Program-made: the position numbers and the translations under genes | Notes under the pieces: model-generated | The model's database searches: none | What the model saw: only the letters and a program-made list of their open reading frames with translations | Told to the model about the DNA's origin: nothing | Shown here: piece after piece, positions 29,123-38,509 of the stretch | Layout: each line of letters starts with the position of its first letter | Numbering within the stretch: the first letter of the stretch is position 1 | Assembly (NCBI RefSeq): GCF_011813015.1 | Contig: NZ_QHLQ01000010.1 | Span: forward strand, 86,705-150,704 | Source of the DNA: Parasedimentitalea denitrificans | GTDB lineage: Bacteria > Pseudomonadota > Alphaproteobacteria > Rhodobacterales > Rhodobacteraceae | Direction of reading: 5' to 3' | DNA length: 64,000 bases

Positions 29123-29902
29123 ATGATTGTAGGAATTATCGGCAATGGGGCGATCGCCCGCCATGTGAGAGAGCATATCGCGTCATCCAACCATATTCTT
29201 GGCGCTGTCTTGCTACGACCGGAACGGCGCGGGGAACACCAGGGCGACCAGCATGTCTACTCAGTCGACGAACTGCCGGACGATCTGGATCTGATGATCG
29301 ACTGCGCCGGACACAGTGCTTTGTCGGCCTATGGCGCAGAAATCTTGCAACGCGGTACAAATCTGATCACGGTTTCAATTGGCGCTTTGGCGGACCAAAA
29401 CCTGTATAATAAATTGCAAGAATCCACCTTGTGGGGCAATGCAAAGCTTCACCTTGCAAGCGGCGCAATTGGGGCCCTGGATTGCCTGCAAGCCGCACGG
29501 ACCGGTAAACTTGAAAGCGTCACCTATGTAGGGCGAAAACCGCCTAGAGGATGGGCTGGATCGCCCGGCGAACAGGTGATTGACCTAGACGCGTTGACCA
29601 CTGGGGCCGTCGTGCATTTCGAAGGATCAGCACGCGAGGCAGCAATAGCTTACCCCAAAAACGCCAATGTTGCCGCTGCGGTGGCACTGGCTGGATTAGG
29701 GTTTGAGAAAACAAGTGTGAAGCTGATTGCAGATGCTGCCGTCTCGCAGAATATCCACGAGATTGAAGCGATCGGTGATTTTGGCAGCTTTCAGTTCCAG
29801 ATCCGAGGTAAATCTTTGCCTGATAACCCTCGTAGTTCGGCGCTTGCAGCCATGAGTGTGGTCAGTAAGCTAGAGCAACTCACCAACCCAATTATGTTGT
29901 AG
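29123..29902 (+). CDS. Aspartate dehydrogenase family protein (NadX-like)
   Basis: 259 residues from the ATG at 29123, with GGAGA 6 nt upstream. Rossmann start IVGIIGNGAIARHV; then LMIDCAGHSALSAYG, HLASGAIGALDCLQAARTG and VTYVGRKPPRGW. The conserved end is FEGSAREAAIAYPKNANVAA, with the catalytic His in NIHEIEA and SLPDNPRSSALAAMSVV. Family members oxidise L-aspartate to iminosuccinate with NAD(P), feeding NAD synthesis or amino-acid turnover. In this cluster it may instead act on an amino/imino acid from the aromatic pathway; the sequence alone does not decide. Confidence 0.9.
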   Translation: MIVGIIGNGAIARHVREHIASSNHILGAVLLRPERRGEHQGDQHVYSVDELPDDLDLMIDCAGHSALSAYGAEILQRGTNLITVSIGALADQNLYNKLQESTLWGNAKLHLASGAIGALDCLQAARTGKLESVTYVGRKPPRGWAGSPGEQVIDLDALTTGAVVHFEGSAREAAIAYPKNANVAAAVALAGLGFEKTSVKLIADAAVSQNIHEIEAIGDFGSFQFQIRGKSLPDNPRSSALAAMSVVSKLEQLTNPIML

Positions 29903-29910
29903 AAATCGCG

Positions 29911-30855
29911 ATGGCCGCCAAGCACTCCCGAATTGTTGATCGCGCCCTTAGCCGCCTAAAGCTACGGCAACTTCGGTTGCTTGTCGCCGTTGGCCGCCAT
30001 GGCAACATTCAGAATGCCGCGCGCGAGTTGGGTGTTTCGCAACCTGCGGCCACCAAAATGATCCAGGACCTTGAGCTGGATTTTGAGGTCACACTGTTTC
30101 AACGCACCAATCGCGGTGTCATCCCAACCGTATTTGGCGATACTCTGATCCGTCACGGGAAGCTTATTTTTGCTCAGGTTTCCAGTGCCGCACAGGAGCT
30201 GGATGACCTGAATGAAGGCAGCAGTGGTCGCGTGGTCATTGGTACGCTTCTGGCCGCTTCCCCCAGCTTGCTACCAGGTGCCATCGAAATTCTGCTAACG
30301 GAGCGGCCGAAAGTTGCGGTAAAAATCACAGAAGGAACCAATGAAGTTCTGATGCCCGCCTTGCTGTCGGGTGAAATTGATATGGTCGTGGGGCGCCTTC
30401 CGTCTCAGCGCCATAGGGACAAAATAGTCCAGGAAAAGCTTTACGATGAACGCATCCATGCGGTCGTTGGTGCGCACCATCCACTGGCTGCCGAGCCGTC
30501 AGTCTCCTTCGAACAACTTAGGCCCTTTGGTTGGATATTGCCCCCGTTAGAGACGTCGCTGCGCAGACAGGTTGATCAGTTCTTTGTCAGCCAAGAGCAA
30601 TATGCACCGCCCAACTACCTTGAATCCGTGTCATATCTTGCAAATCGCGCGCTTTTACGGTCCCGCAATCTAATCAGCTTGATGCCTGCACATGTTGTTT
30701 CCGAGGACGTTGAAAACGGGCTGCTAAAGAGACTGGCCTGGACCGTTCCCTTTGGCGCCGGCCCTGTTGGCCTGTCTTACCGAAGCGAAGATAGTCTATC
30801 GCCGGCTGGTCGCGCATTTTTGCAGGCTCTGCATCACACTGCAGAGAGAATGTAG
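29911..30855 (+). CDS. LysR-type regulator, module A
   Basis: 314 residues. Helix-turn-helix LRLLVAVGRHGNIQNAARELGVSQPAATKMIQDLE, then RTNRGVIPTVFGDTLIRHG and the effector domain (GRVVIGTLLAASPSLLPGAI). The motif SQPAATKMIQDLE resembles the GbpR/PcaQ group, which control sugar- or aromatic-acid catabolism. It starts 8 nt after the aspartate-dehydrogenase-like gene, so it is in the same transcript and probably controls the divergent region at 28966-29122. Confidence 0.9.
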   Translation: MAAKHSRIVDRALSRLKLRQLRLLVAVGRHGNIQNAARELGVSQPAATKMIQDLELDFEVTLFQRTNRGVIPTVFGDTLIRHGKLIFAQVSSAAQELDDLNEGSSGRVVIGTLLAASPSLLPGAIEILLTERPKVAVKITEGTNEVLMPALLSGEIDMVVGRLPSQRHRDKIVQEKLYDERIHAVVGAHHPLAAEPSVSFEQLRPFGWILPPLETSLRRQVDQFFVSQEQYAPPNYLESVSYLANRALLRSRNLISLMPAHVVSEDVENGLLKRLAWTVPFGAGPVGLSYRSEDSLSPAGRAFLQALHHTAERM

Positions 30856-30959
30856 CCTCAGCTATTCCACTTTCTTATACCTGTATTCAGCCAATTCACT
30901 TGATGAAGCAGTCAGTTTTGCATGATCTGTAGGCAGACAATTGAGGAGGCACGCGGTTC

Positions 30960-32390
30960 ATGTACCCAGATCTAGAGCTGTTTATCGGTGGCAAGTGGCG
31001 CAAAACTGCGCGGAGTATGCCGGTGGTCAACCCGGCCACCGAAGAAGAGATCGGGCGACTGCCGCACGCCGAGCAGACAGACCTGGATGACGCACTGGAA
31101 GCGGCTGAAAAGGGCTTTCAAATCTGGAGCAATACCTCACCACGTGACCGTGCTGATACCATTCTGCGCGCCGCTGCAATCATGCGTACCCGCCAAGAAG
31201 AGATCGCGCTAGCGATTACGGCGGAACACGGAAAACCACTTCCTCAGGCGCGCCAAGAAGTCATTCGTGGTGCCGAGTTCTTTGAGTGGGATGCCGGCGA
31301 AGCCATGCGAACCTACGGCCGGGTCATCCCAGCAGCGCGCGGCCAAAAGTTCACGGTACATCACCACCCCGTTGGCGTCGTTGCCGCTTTCTCGCCGTGG
31401 AACTTCCCGATGAGCCAACCGGCGCGTAAAATCGGTGGGGCGCTGGCTTCGGGATGTTCAATCATCCTCAAGGCCGCTGAGGAAACGCCTGCAGGCGCAA
31501 TCCATATCGTGCGCGCATTTGAGGAAGCTGGGTTACCTTCAGGGATTTTGAACCTTGTGTTTGGTACCCCCTCTGAAATCTCTGGTCACTTGATCCCACA
31601 GTCGGCCGTTCGCCTTGTGGCGTTCACCGGGTCAACTGTTGTGGGGCGTCATCTGACCACATTGGCCTCTCAGCATATGACGCCGGTTCTCATGGAGTTG
31701 GGCGGGCATGCACCCGTAATCGTCTGCGAAGACACGGATGTGGAAAAGGCCGCGGTCAGTGGGGCCATGCGAAAAATGCGCAACGCCGGACAGGTCTGTA
31801 CTTCCCCCACTCGGTTTTTCGTACATGAGAGCATCTTTGACGCGTTTACCGAGAAATTTGTTGAAAGGGCCGCCGCGACCGTGGTTGGGAATGGTATGGA
31901 CGAAGGGGTTGAAATGGGCCCACTGGCCAATGATCGCCGGGTACCTGCGCTAACGGAACAGGTCGAAGACGCCCGCTCCGCTGGGGCCGAGGTCAGAACC
32001 GGGGGCACTCGTCACGGCACCACAGGCTATTTCTTCCAGCCAACAGTTCTGACAAATGTTCCGGATCATGCGCATATCATGCGTGAAGAACCTTTTGGTC
32101 CGATTGCAGTCATCAATCCGGTTTCCTGTCTGGATGACGCAATTCAAAAAGCAAATTCGGTTCAATATGGTCTGGCGGGGTATGCGTTCACCAATCGGGC
32201 TGACTATATCGATCATATGATCGACAGTGTTGAAGTCGGCAACCTGTCGATCAACACACTGGAAGCTTCAATGCCTGAAACGCCATTTGGTGGTGTGAAA
32301 TCCAGTGGGTATGGTCGGGAAGGTGGAACCGAAGGTTTGGATAACTACATGACGGTTAAGAATGTTTGGCATTCTGCGGACATCGCGTGA
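30960..32390 (+). CDS. NAD(P)-dependent aldehyde dehydrogenase, SSADH-like
   Basis: 476 residues, strong GAGGAGG site 10-16 nt before the ATG. ALDH landmarks: SPWNFPMSQPARKIGGALA, the general-base Glu in VLMELGGHAP (~246), and the catalytic Cys in NAGQVCTSPTRF (~280), then EEPFGPIAVI and PFGGVKSSGYGREGG. Closest in pattern to succinate-semialdehyde dehydrogenases. In a 3-hydroxyanthranilate pathway the expected step is 2-aminomuconate-semialdehyde oxidation, which this enzyme could perform (inference). kynU follows. Confidence 0.9.
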   Translation: MYPDLELFIGGKWRKTARSMPVVNPATEEEIGRLPHAEQTDLDDALEAAEKGFQIWSNTSPRDRADTILRAAAIMRTRQEEIALAITAEHGKPLPQARQEVIRGAEFFEWDAGEAMRTYGRVIPAARGQKFTVHHHPVGVVAAFSPWNFPMSQPARKIGGALASGCSIILKAAEETPAGAIHIVRAFEEAGLPSGILNLVFGTPSEISGHLIPQSAVRLVAFTGSTVVGRHLTTLASQHMTPVLMELGGHAPVIVCEDTDVEKAAVSGAMRKMRNAGQVCTSPTRFFVHESIFDAFTEKFVERAAATVVGNGMDEGVEMGPLANDRRVPALTEQVEDARSAGAEVRTGGTRHGTTGYFFQPTVLTNVPDHAHIMREEPFGPIAVINPVSCLDDAIQKANSVQYGLAGYAFTNRADYIDHMIDSVEVGNLSINTLEASMPETPFGGVKSSGYGREGGTEGLDNYMTVKNVWHSADIA

Positions 32391-32472
32391 CCTAAATCCA
32401 ACCAAAAACGCCAGCCTACCCCGCCTGCCCCCTTGTACCAATATCTCTGCCCCCACGGAAGCTGAAACACAA

Positions 32473-33669
32473 ATGACCGATTTTGCCAAAACACGCGCCA
32501 TGTTCGATATCCCCGAAGGGATGATCTACCTGAACGGGAATTCTCTGGGCCCGATGCCCAAGACAGCACCAGCTGCGATGAACAGCTTCCTGACCGAGGA
32601 ATGGCAGCCAGAGCTGATCAAGGGCTGGAACACCAAAAACTGGTTCATGCAGACCAACACACTCGGCGACCGCGTTGGCCGACTAATTGGTGCGGCTCCG
32701 GGAACTACTGTGGTCGGTGACACACTGTCGATCAAAGTATTTCAGGCTGTAGCGGCAGGGCTGTCCATGGTGCCAGACCGCAGGGTTATCCTGTCGGACA
32801 ATGGCAACTTTCCCACCGATCTTTACATGGTCGAGGGGCTGATGAAGCTAAAAAACAAGGAATACGAACTTCGTATCCCCAACCCCGAAGATGTGATGGC
32901 TGGCATAACCGATGAGGTCGCGGTGGTGATGCTGACCGAAGTGGATTATCGCACAGGTCGCAAGCACGACATGAAAGCCGTGATTGAAAAAGCGCACGCC
33001 GTTGGTGCCGTAGTGGTCTGGGATCTTGCCCATTCCATTGGTGCAGTGCCTGTGGATGTGACCGAAGCTGATACCGACTTTGCAGTGGGATGTACCTATA
33101 AATATCTCAACGCCGGCCCCGGCGCGCCCGCTTTCATCCACGTCGCATCTCGGCTTCTGAATGATGTCGACCCTGCACTCTCTGGCTGGTATGGACACGA
33201 AGCACCTTTTGCCTTTGACACCGATTATCGCCCGATGCCTGGCAAAATTGACCGCATGCGGGTCGGCACCCCTTCTATCGCTTCATTCTCGCTTCTAAGC
33301 GCTGCGCTAGATATCTGGGAGGACGTAGACATGAATGATCTGCGCGCCCGTTCTATTGAGTTATCCGAACTGTTCATCAGCGAGATTGAGACCCGCTGTC
33401 CTGGTGTTACCTTCGCCGGCCCACGCAACCCAGAGGAACGAGGAAGTCATGTTTCTTTCCGTTTTGAGCATGGCTATCCCTGCATGCAGGCGTTGATTGC
33501 TGCCGGGGTAATCGGTGACTTTCGCGCACCAGATATTATGCGCTTTGGGATTACGCCATTATTCATCAACCACAGCGACATTCTGGGGGCCGTGGATGTT
33601 CTGGAGCGTATTCTGAAGAACGAAACCTGGAAGGAAGAACGTTTCCAGACACGATCAAAGGTAACTTGA
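32473..33669 (+). CDS. kynU: Kynureninase
   Basis: 398 residues from the ATG at 32473; a longer start would overlap the ALDH gene. Fold-type I PLP enzyme with family motifs YLNGNSLGPMP, KGWNTKNWF, DNGNFPTDLYM, TEVDYRTGRKHDM and VWDLAHSIGAVPVD. The PLP Lys is in CTYKYLNAGPGAPAF (~210); then RVGTPSIASFSLL and GDFRAPDIMRFG. It hydrolyses L-kynurenine or 3-hydroxykynurenine to (3-hydroxy)anthranilate and alanine. It sits 82 nt after the ALDH gene and 5.5 kb from the dioxygenase that uses its product. Confidence 0.95.
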   Translation: MTDFAKTRAMFDIPEGMIYLNGNSLGPMPKTAPAAMNSFLTEEWQPELIKGWNTKNWFMQTNTLGDRVGRLIGAAPGTTVVGDTLSIKVFQAVAAGLSMVPDRRVILSDNGNFPTDLYMVEGLMKLKNKEYELRIPNPEDVMAGITDEVAVVMLTEVDYRTGRKHDMKAVIEKAHAVGAVVVWDLAHSIGAVPVDVTEADTDFAVGCTYKYLNAGPGAPAFIHVASRLLNDVDPALSGWYGHEAPFAFDTDYRPMPGKIDRMRVGTPSIASFSLLSAALDIWEDVDMNDLRARSIELSELFISEIETRCPGVTFAGPRNPEERGSHVSFRFEHGYPCMQALIAAGVIGDFRAPDIMRFGITPLFINHSDILGAVDVLERILKNETWKEERFQTRSKVT

Positions 33670-34431
33670 GTTACCTGGATGTGCTATTTAGAGAGGGTGG
33701 ATTTTTGCGTGGCCAAATTTACGGGCACTAACGGCGATATGCAAATAATTCAGACGTTCACAGCCTTTGGTGAAGATGTTTCAAAGAATTGCCCAATTAC
33801 CGCGACCACGAAAGGGCAAATGATCACTTCGTTCTTGCTGAGGATAACGTAGCTGATGTTGGGCATCGCAGCGAAGGTCCGCAACTCTCGCTTCCGAGAT
33901 GAATTACCTCATACGCCAGGAATGTCAGACTTTCGCTGAATGCGGTCCTTCGCTGTAGTTGGCATCAAGGGCAGCTTTGCGCAGTTATTGACCTTTGCAA
34001 AGTCGGCCCCAGGGCGCGCTGACATGTCGAGAACGGCCCAAATCTGTCGTTCGTGACAAACTGGTCTAACGTCAGGTTTCAGCCTTTCTAAGACATACGT
34101 GCTGGGCCCAGAATTAGGCGGTTTCTGGAGCTAGAAGGATGATTTTCTGACCATCGCTGCACCTGACACCCTCGGCAGCAATGCGCAGATAGCGAAGTTT
34201 GAAATATTTTTGATAGGCCCGGAACCCGACTTCGATTCGAAGCACAACGAATTATAGCTCCGAACCCAATCGTTCTATCGCCGTGTCGAGCATGAATGTC
34301 AGTTTTGCGTCACCTCGTTAAAAGCAACGTCCGCCAAATCCCACAGTTTGCCACCATGTAACACACGCTCGACCAAAGTGTTCTTCATTGCATGGTCTGC
34401 AGGATAGCCTAGTGTTTGGGAGTAAAGTAGG
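33670..34431. other. 762-bp gene-free stretch between modules A and B
   Basis: No supportable gene. A minus-strand frame at 34114-34293 has a stop at codon 14 and no recognisable family. The density of stops in all frames is that of non-coding or decayed DNA. Confidence 0.45.
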
Positions 34432-35343
34432 ATGCGCATGCAGCACGATCCAAAACATGTCCTTAGCTTCATGACAGCGGTTACAACCGGCACCATCCGT
34501 GCCGCGGCAGACCAACTTGAACTTGAGCCCTCAACCGTAAGCAGGAACATCACAGCTTTGGAAAAGCAACTTGCCACTGCGTTGATCGAACGCGGGCGCA
34601 AGGGTGTGATGCTGACAGAGGCAGGGTCATTGTTGATGGGCTACATTCAACGGCAAAAGGGTGAGCTGGAGGCGCTACGTTCTCAACTGGATGCACTCGC
34701 GAATATGGAACGCGGCACCGTGTCCGTTGCGTTGGGAGAAGGATTCCTTGGAGATTTCACGCAATCCGTCCTAACGAAGTTCTCGCAAGATCATCCCGAA
34801 ATTTCGTATACGCTTGATGTTGGAGCAACAGATCATGTGACAAATAGGATTTTCGAAGACCGATCACATGTGGGGTTGGCCTTCAACGTTCCATCAGATC
34901 CGCGTCTAAACGTTGTCGCACAAACGAAGCATCCACTTGCTGTGATCTGTCGACGGAACGGAAAATTTGACACATCCCCGTCGGTGGACGTGAAGGATTT
35001 GTCACACTTTCCGTGCGGGTTTCTCAAACGGGGTTATGGCGTCAGCGCAGTCATTGCGGAGATGGAAGTATCTCACGGATTTCGTGCGCGTGGCGTTCTG
35101 GAAACAGGCTCGATCATGGCGCTCAAAGAATTTGTCAAAAACGACTTGGGCGTTACACTTTTACCCGAGTTTGTCGTGGCTGAGGACATCAAGGCGGGAA
35201 TTTTGCGCCCCCGGAACATTTCTATTGCAAACTTTGGAAGCGGTTCTGCAACTCTGTTCATCAGGCAGGGCCGTAGTTTACCGCTGGCTGCGCAAAAACT
35301 GCTCCATGCGATGTCGAAATACTTAGTGGCGTTGAAAGAATAG
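34432..35343 (+). CDS. LysR-type regulator, module B
   Basis: 303 residues. HTH: VLSFMTAVTTGTIRAAADQLELEPSTVSRNITALE, then GRKGVMLTEAG. Effector domain from ~95 (GTVSVALGEGFLGDFTQSVL). It precedes the 3-hydroxyisobutyrate-dehydrogenase-like gene on the same strand by 94 nt, an unusual co-directional layout for LysR. Probable activator of genes 35438-39387. Inducer unknown. Confidence 0.88.
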   Translation: MRMQHDPKHVLSFMTAVTTGTIRAAADQLELEPSTVSRNITALEKQLATALIERGRKGVMLTEAGSLLMGYIQRQKGELEALRSQLDALANMERGTVSVALGEGFLGDFTQSVLTKFSQDHPEISYTLDVGATDHVTNRIFEDRSHVGLAFNVPSDPRLNVVAQTKHPLAVICRRNGKFDTSPSVDVKDLSHFPCGFLKRGYGVSAVIAEMEVSHGFRARGVLETGSIMALKEFVKNDLGVTLLPEFVVAEDIKAGILRPRNISIANFGSGSATLFIRQGRSLPLAAQKLLHAMSKYLVALKE

Positions 35344-35437
35344 GTGTTGCGCTGGATGCAACAATATTTCCACTTCCTAGCATTTTTCCGCAACTCATAT
35401 TTGATATTATCCCCAAAACTTCAGTGGGGATCTCAGG

Positions 35438-36295
35438 ATGAAAATCGGTGTAATTGGGTGCGGCAATATGGGCGGCGGAATGGTCGCGCAGTTGCTTGCG
35501 GCCGGGATGGACGTAGTCTGTTTTGACCCTGACGTAGAAACGCGCCAGCGGATGCTTGCCGTCGGGGCACGGACCGAAGAGACAGTAACCGAACTGGTTC
35601 GAGACCGAAAATTCGTCATTCTATCACTTCCCAAAGCGCAGATCGTAGAAGAGGTTATGGGTGAGGTTTGCACCCACATTGAATCGGGCACGATTGTCTT
35701 GGATACCTCAACTTCGACCCCAGCCACGTCTCAGGCGATGGCAGCCTTGGGGCAAACCCACGGTTTCGAATTCATCGATGGCCCCGTGAGCGGCGGCCCA
35801 GCAGCGGCGAAAGCCGGGACAATGACAATGTTGCTTGCGGGCAGTCAAACCGCGATTGAGTGCTTGCGCCCTATAACAGATATATTGACTGCGAAAACGG
35901 TGATGGTTGGTGCGTCAGGCGCTGGACACGCGGCGAAGATCGCGAACAATATGCTGTGTGCGGCGAACCTAGTTCTTGTCTCCGAAGCCCTGCGTCTGTG
36001 TGAGGCCGTTGGCGTTGCCCCCGAGGGTCTGCTCAAAGGAGTAAATGCGGGATCCGGCCGCAGCGGTGTGAGTGAAGTCAACTTTCCTAAATGGGTGCTG
36101 AACGGCGCGTTTGATTCTGGCTTCACCATGGGGCTCATGCGCAAGGACGTGGGGCTCGCCCTGGATTTGGCCGGGAAAACCGGCGTCAATCTGGAAGGTT
36201 TTGCAGGCATCGCGGACCTATGGTTGAACCAATCAGGTGACATCCCAGACACTGCCGACTTCAATGAAATCACCAAGTATGGAGCCGTCTCATGA
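35438..36295 (+). CDS. NAD(P)-dependent beta-hydroxyacid dehydrogenase (3-hydroxyisobutyrate DH family)
   Basis: 285 residues. Rossmann motif IGVIGCGNMGGGMVAQLLAAG; DTSTSTPATSQAM; substrate loop FIDGPVSGGPAAAKAGTMTM; catalytic Lys in GHAAKIANNMLCAANLV (~170); GFTMGLMRKDVGLALDLAG. Members oxidise beta-hydroxy acids such as 3-hydroxyisobutyrate, tartronate semialdehyde or sulfolactaldehyde derivatives. Its 3' end overlaps the ALDH start (ATGA), so alcohol-to-aldehyde-to-acid oxidation in sequence is likely. Confidence 0.9.
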   Translation: MKIGVIGCGNMGGGMVAQLLAAGMDVVCFDPDVETRQRMLAVGARTEETVTELVRDRKFVILSLPKAQIVEEVMGEVCTHIESGTIVLDTSTSTPATSQAMAALGQTHGFEFIDGPVSGGPAAAKAGTMTMLLAGSQTAIECLRPITDILTAKTVMVGASGAGHAAKIANNMLCAANLVLVSEALRLCEAVGVAPEGLLKGVNAGSGRSGVSEVNFPKWVLNGAFDSGFTMGLMRKDVGLALDLAGKTGVNLEGFAGIADLWLNQSGDIPDTADFNEITKYGAVS

Positions 36296-37797
36296 CCAAT
36301 CGGATTGACATTTTCGATGCCCAGATGAGCGCGCTTGATCTTGGCTCCCATCCGCAGAGCTTGATCAATGGCGAACTGGTCAATGGATCTGGCGATCCCA
36401 TTTCCTTGGTCGATCCGTTTACGGAACTGCCCCTAACAACCTACAATGACGCAGGAGCCGAGCTTGCGACGGCAGCCTGTCATGCCGCGCAAGAGGCACA
36501 AGTCGACTGGGCAGCCCTGTCAGGAATGGCGCGAGGGCAAGTGATGCAGGACATCGCCCGCGCAGTACTTGCCAAAGCAGAACCTCTGGCAATGCTAGAA
36601 GCACTGGTCGCAGGCAAACCGATCCGAGATTGCCGCGTCGAAGTCGCCAAAGTTGCTGAGATGTTTGCCTATTATGGCGGATGGGCTGACAAGGTGCATG
36701 GCGAAGTGATCCCTGTGCCATCAGGCCATCTCAACTACACCAAGCGCGAGCCGCTGGGCGTCGTTTTTCAGATCACGCCTTGGAATGCGCCCATATTCAC
36801 AGGTGGCTGGCAGATTGCGCCTGCCATTGCCACGGGTAACGGTGTCGTTATCAAACCCAGCGAGTTGACGCCTGTAACCACAGTCGCGCTGGTCCGGCTG
36901 GCAGAACAAGTCGGCCTGCCAAAAGGTCTGGTCAATGTGCTCTGCGGACTTGGGCCCACGGCTGGTCAGACTGCTATTGAACATCCAGCAATTCGCAAGG
37001 TGATCTTTGTCGGCTCGCCAGAAACTGGACGCGTTGTCGCAACCGCTGCGGCGAAAGCTTTGAAGCCGTCGGTTCTGGAACTAGGTGGAAAATCCGCCAA
37101 TATTATTTTTGACGACGCCAATCTCAAACATGCTTGTCTGGGAGCGCAGGCCGCGATTTTTTCCGGTGCCGGACAAAGCTGTGTGGCCGGATCTCGCCTT
37201 CTTGTTCACCGGTCTATTCACGCCGAACTGGTCGAAATGTTGACCGCAGGAATGAACGAAATCCGCCTTGGGGATCCGCTTGATGAAGCCACCGAAGTCG
37301 GTCCGATCAGCAACGCACGGCAGTTCGCTCACGTGAGCGAAATGGTCGCACGAGCCGTGTCAGACGGCGCCAATGTTCTGAGCCGTGAGAGCACCCCTGA
37401 CAAAGGATACTTCGTCCCGCCTACAGTTCTGAAAAATGTAACAAATACCGACCACGTCGCACAAACTGAGATCTTTGGACCTGTCGTTGCCGCCATCCCT
37501 TTTGATACTGAAGATGAGGCTATCGCGCTGGCCAACGGGACGGAATTTAGCCTCGCCGGAGCAGTTTGGACTACAGATGTTGGAAGGGCCCATCGCATTG
37601 CGGACCATGTGCGCGCCGGTACATTCTGGATCAATAGTTATAAGGCGATCCATGTATCGTCCCCCTTTGGAGGTTCCCTGAACTCTGGCTTCGGACGTTC
37701 CAGCGGCACCGACGCTCTGATGGAATATACGTCAACCAAAAGCGTTTGGCTCGACAGCGCTGCAACCCCTCGGATAGCCTTCGGTTATGTTAGTTGA
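36292..37797 (+). CDS. NAD(P)-dependent aldehyde dehydrogenase, module B
   Basis: 501 residues. TPWNAPIFTGGWQIAPAIATG, general-base Glu in VLELGGKSANII (~262), nucleophile Cys in GAGQSCVAGSRLLVH (~297), EIFGPVVAAIPFD and PFGGSLNSGFGRSSG. Resembles betaine-aldehyde or gamma-aminobutyraldehyde-type enzymes, and in its GQSCVAGSR box the module C ALDH. ATGA overlap with the upstream dehydrogenase and 11-nt overlap with the acetyltransferase-like gene show translational coupling. Confidence 0.9.
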   Translation: MTNRIDIFDAQMSALDLGSHPQSLINGELVNGSGDPISLVDPFTELPLTTYNDAGAELATAACHAAQEAQVDWAALSGMARGQVMQDIARAVLAKAEPLAMLEALVAGKPIRDCRVEVAKVAEMFAYYGGWADKVHGEVIPVPSGHLNYTKREPLGVVFQITPWNAPIFTGGWQIAPAIATGNGVVIKPSELTPVTTVALVRLAEQVGLPKGLVNVLCGLGPTAGQTAIEHPAIRKVIFVGSPETGRVVATAAAKALKPSVLELGGKSANIIFDDANLKHACLGAQAAIFSGAGQSCVAGSRLLVHRSIHAELVEMLTAGMNEIRLGDPLDEATEVGPISNARQFAHVSEMVARAVSDGANVLSRESTPDKGYFVPPTVLKNVTNTDHVAQTEIFGPVVAAIPFDTEDEAIALANGTEFSLAGAVWTTDVGRAHRIADHVRAGTFWINSYKAIHVSSPFGGSLNSGFGRSSGTDALMEYTSTKSVWLDSAATPRIAFGYVS

Positions 37798-38509
37798 TGA
37801 TGTCAAAACGCTGCTCGCAGCCGATACTAAAGCCGCGGAGATCTTGGATCTTTCGCCCTTCGAAGATTTTGCAGGCCTGGCGGGCGCCCTATTTGGTGCG
37901 ATCTGTGGCGCATCTATAGGAAGCCTCGTGGGGCAAACTTACGATCAGACACCTGAAATCGTCGCGCAGACCTTGCGCGACATCGAAGAAACAGCGCGGC
38001 GGAACTTTGAACCCGGCGGCGTTGCGGCTGTTCTTTTGTTTTCGCGTGGGGTGCATGCCACGATGGGCCATCGAGTGGCCCATACACTTTGGCAAAATGG
38101 AGAAACGAGCCTCGCGATGACACTTAAGGCGGCCTTTGGTCGTGCCTTTGCAACCGACATTCACCCAGGCGCCCAAATAGGCGCAGGTTTCTGGCTCGAC
38201 CACGGGCTTGGCTTCGTCGCTGGTGAAACGGCTGTGATCGGCAAGGACGTCTCGATCTGGCATAATGTGACCCTCGGCAGTACTTTCAACAATCCAGGCC
38301 CCGACCGGCACCCAAAAATCGAAGATGGCGCGATCATCGGCGCGGGTGCTTTGGTCTTAGGCAATATCAAAATCGGCGCAGGCGCCAATATCGCAGCTGG
38401 AGCTATCGTGTTGGACGACGTTCCAGCTGGCCGCGTTGTCGTTGGTGCCAAGGCCCGCGAGATCGGTCCAGCGCGGGTTTCCTTTTTGCAAAAGGAACAA
38501 GATACATGA
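37787..38509 (+). CDS. Serine O-acetyltransferase-like hexapeptide-repeat transferase
   Basis: 240 residues. A helical N-terminus (GALFGAICGASIGSLVG, VHATMGHRVAHTLWQNGE as in CysE) is followed by a left-handed beta-helix: DIHPGAQIGAGFWLDHGLGF, VAGETAVIGKDVSIWHNVTL, GAIIGAGALVLGNIKIGAGA and NIAAGAIVLDDVPAG. The DH and GET motifs of serine acetyltransferase are kept. Housekeeping CysE makes O-acetylserine for cysteine; embedded here in a catabolic operon, overlapping both neighbours, it may acetylate a pathway intermediate (inference). Confidence 0.87.
   Translation: MLVDDVKTLLAADTKAAEILDLSPFEDFAGLAGALFGAICGASIGSLVGQTYDQTPEIVAQTLRDIEETARRNFEPGGVAAVLLFSRGVHATMGHRVAHTLWQNGETSLAMTLKAAFGRAFATDIHPGAQIGAGFWLDHGLGFVAGETAVIGKDVSIWHNVTLGSTFNNPGPDRHPKIEDGAIIGAGALVLGNIKIGAGANIAAGAIVLDDVPAGRVVVGAKAREIGPARVSFLQKEQDT

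Noticed and set aside
34114..34293. Small minus-strand gene in the gap before module B
   Set aside because: A stop at codon 14 and no recognisable family; 44 open codons can arise by chance.
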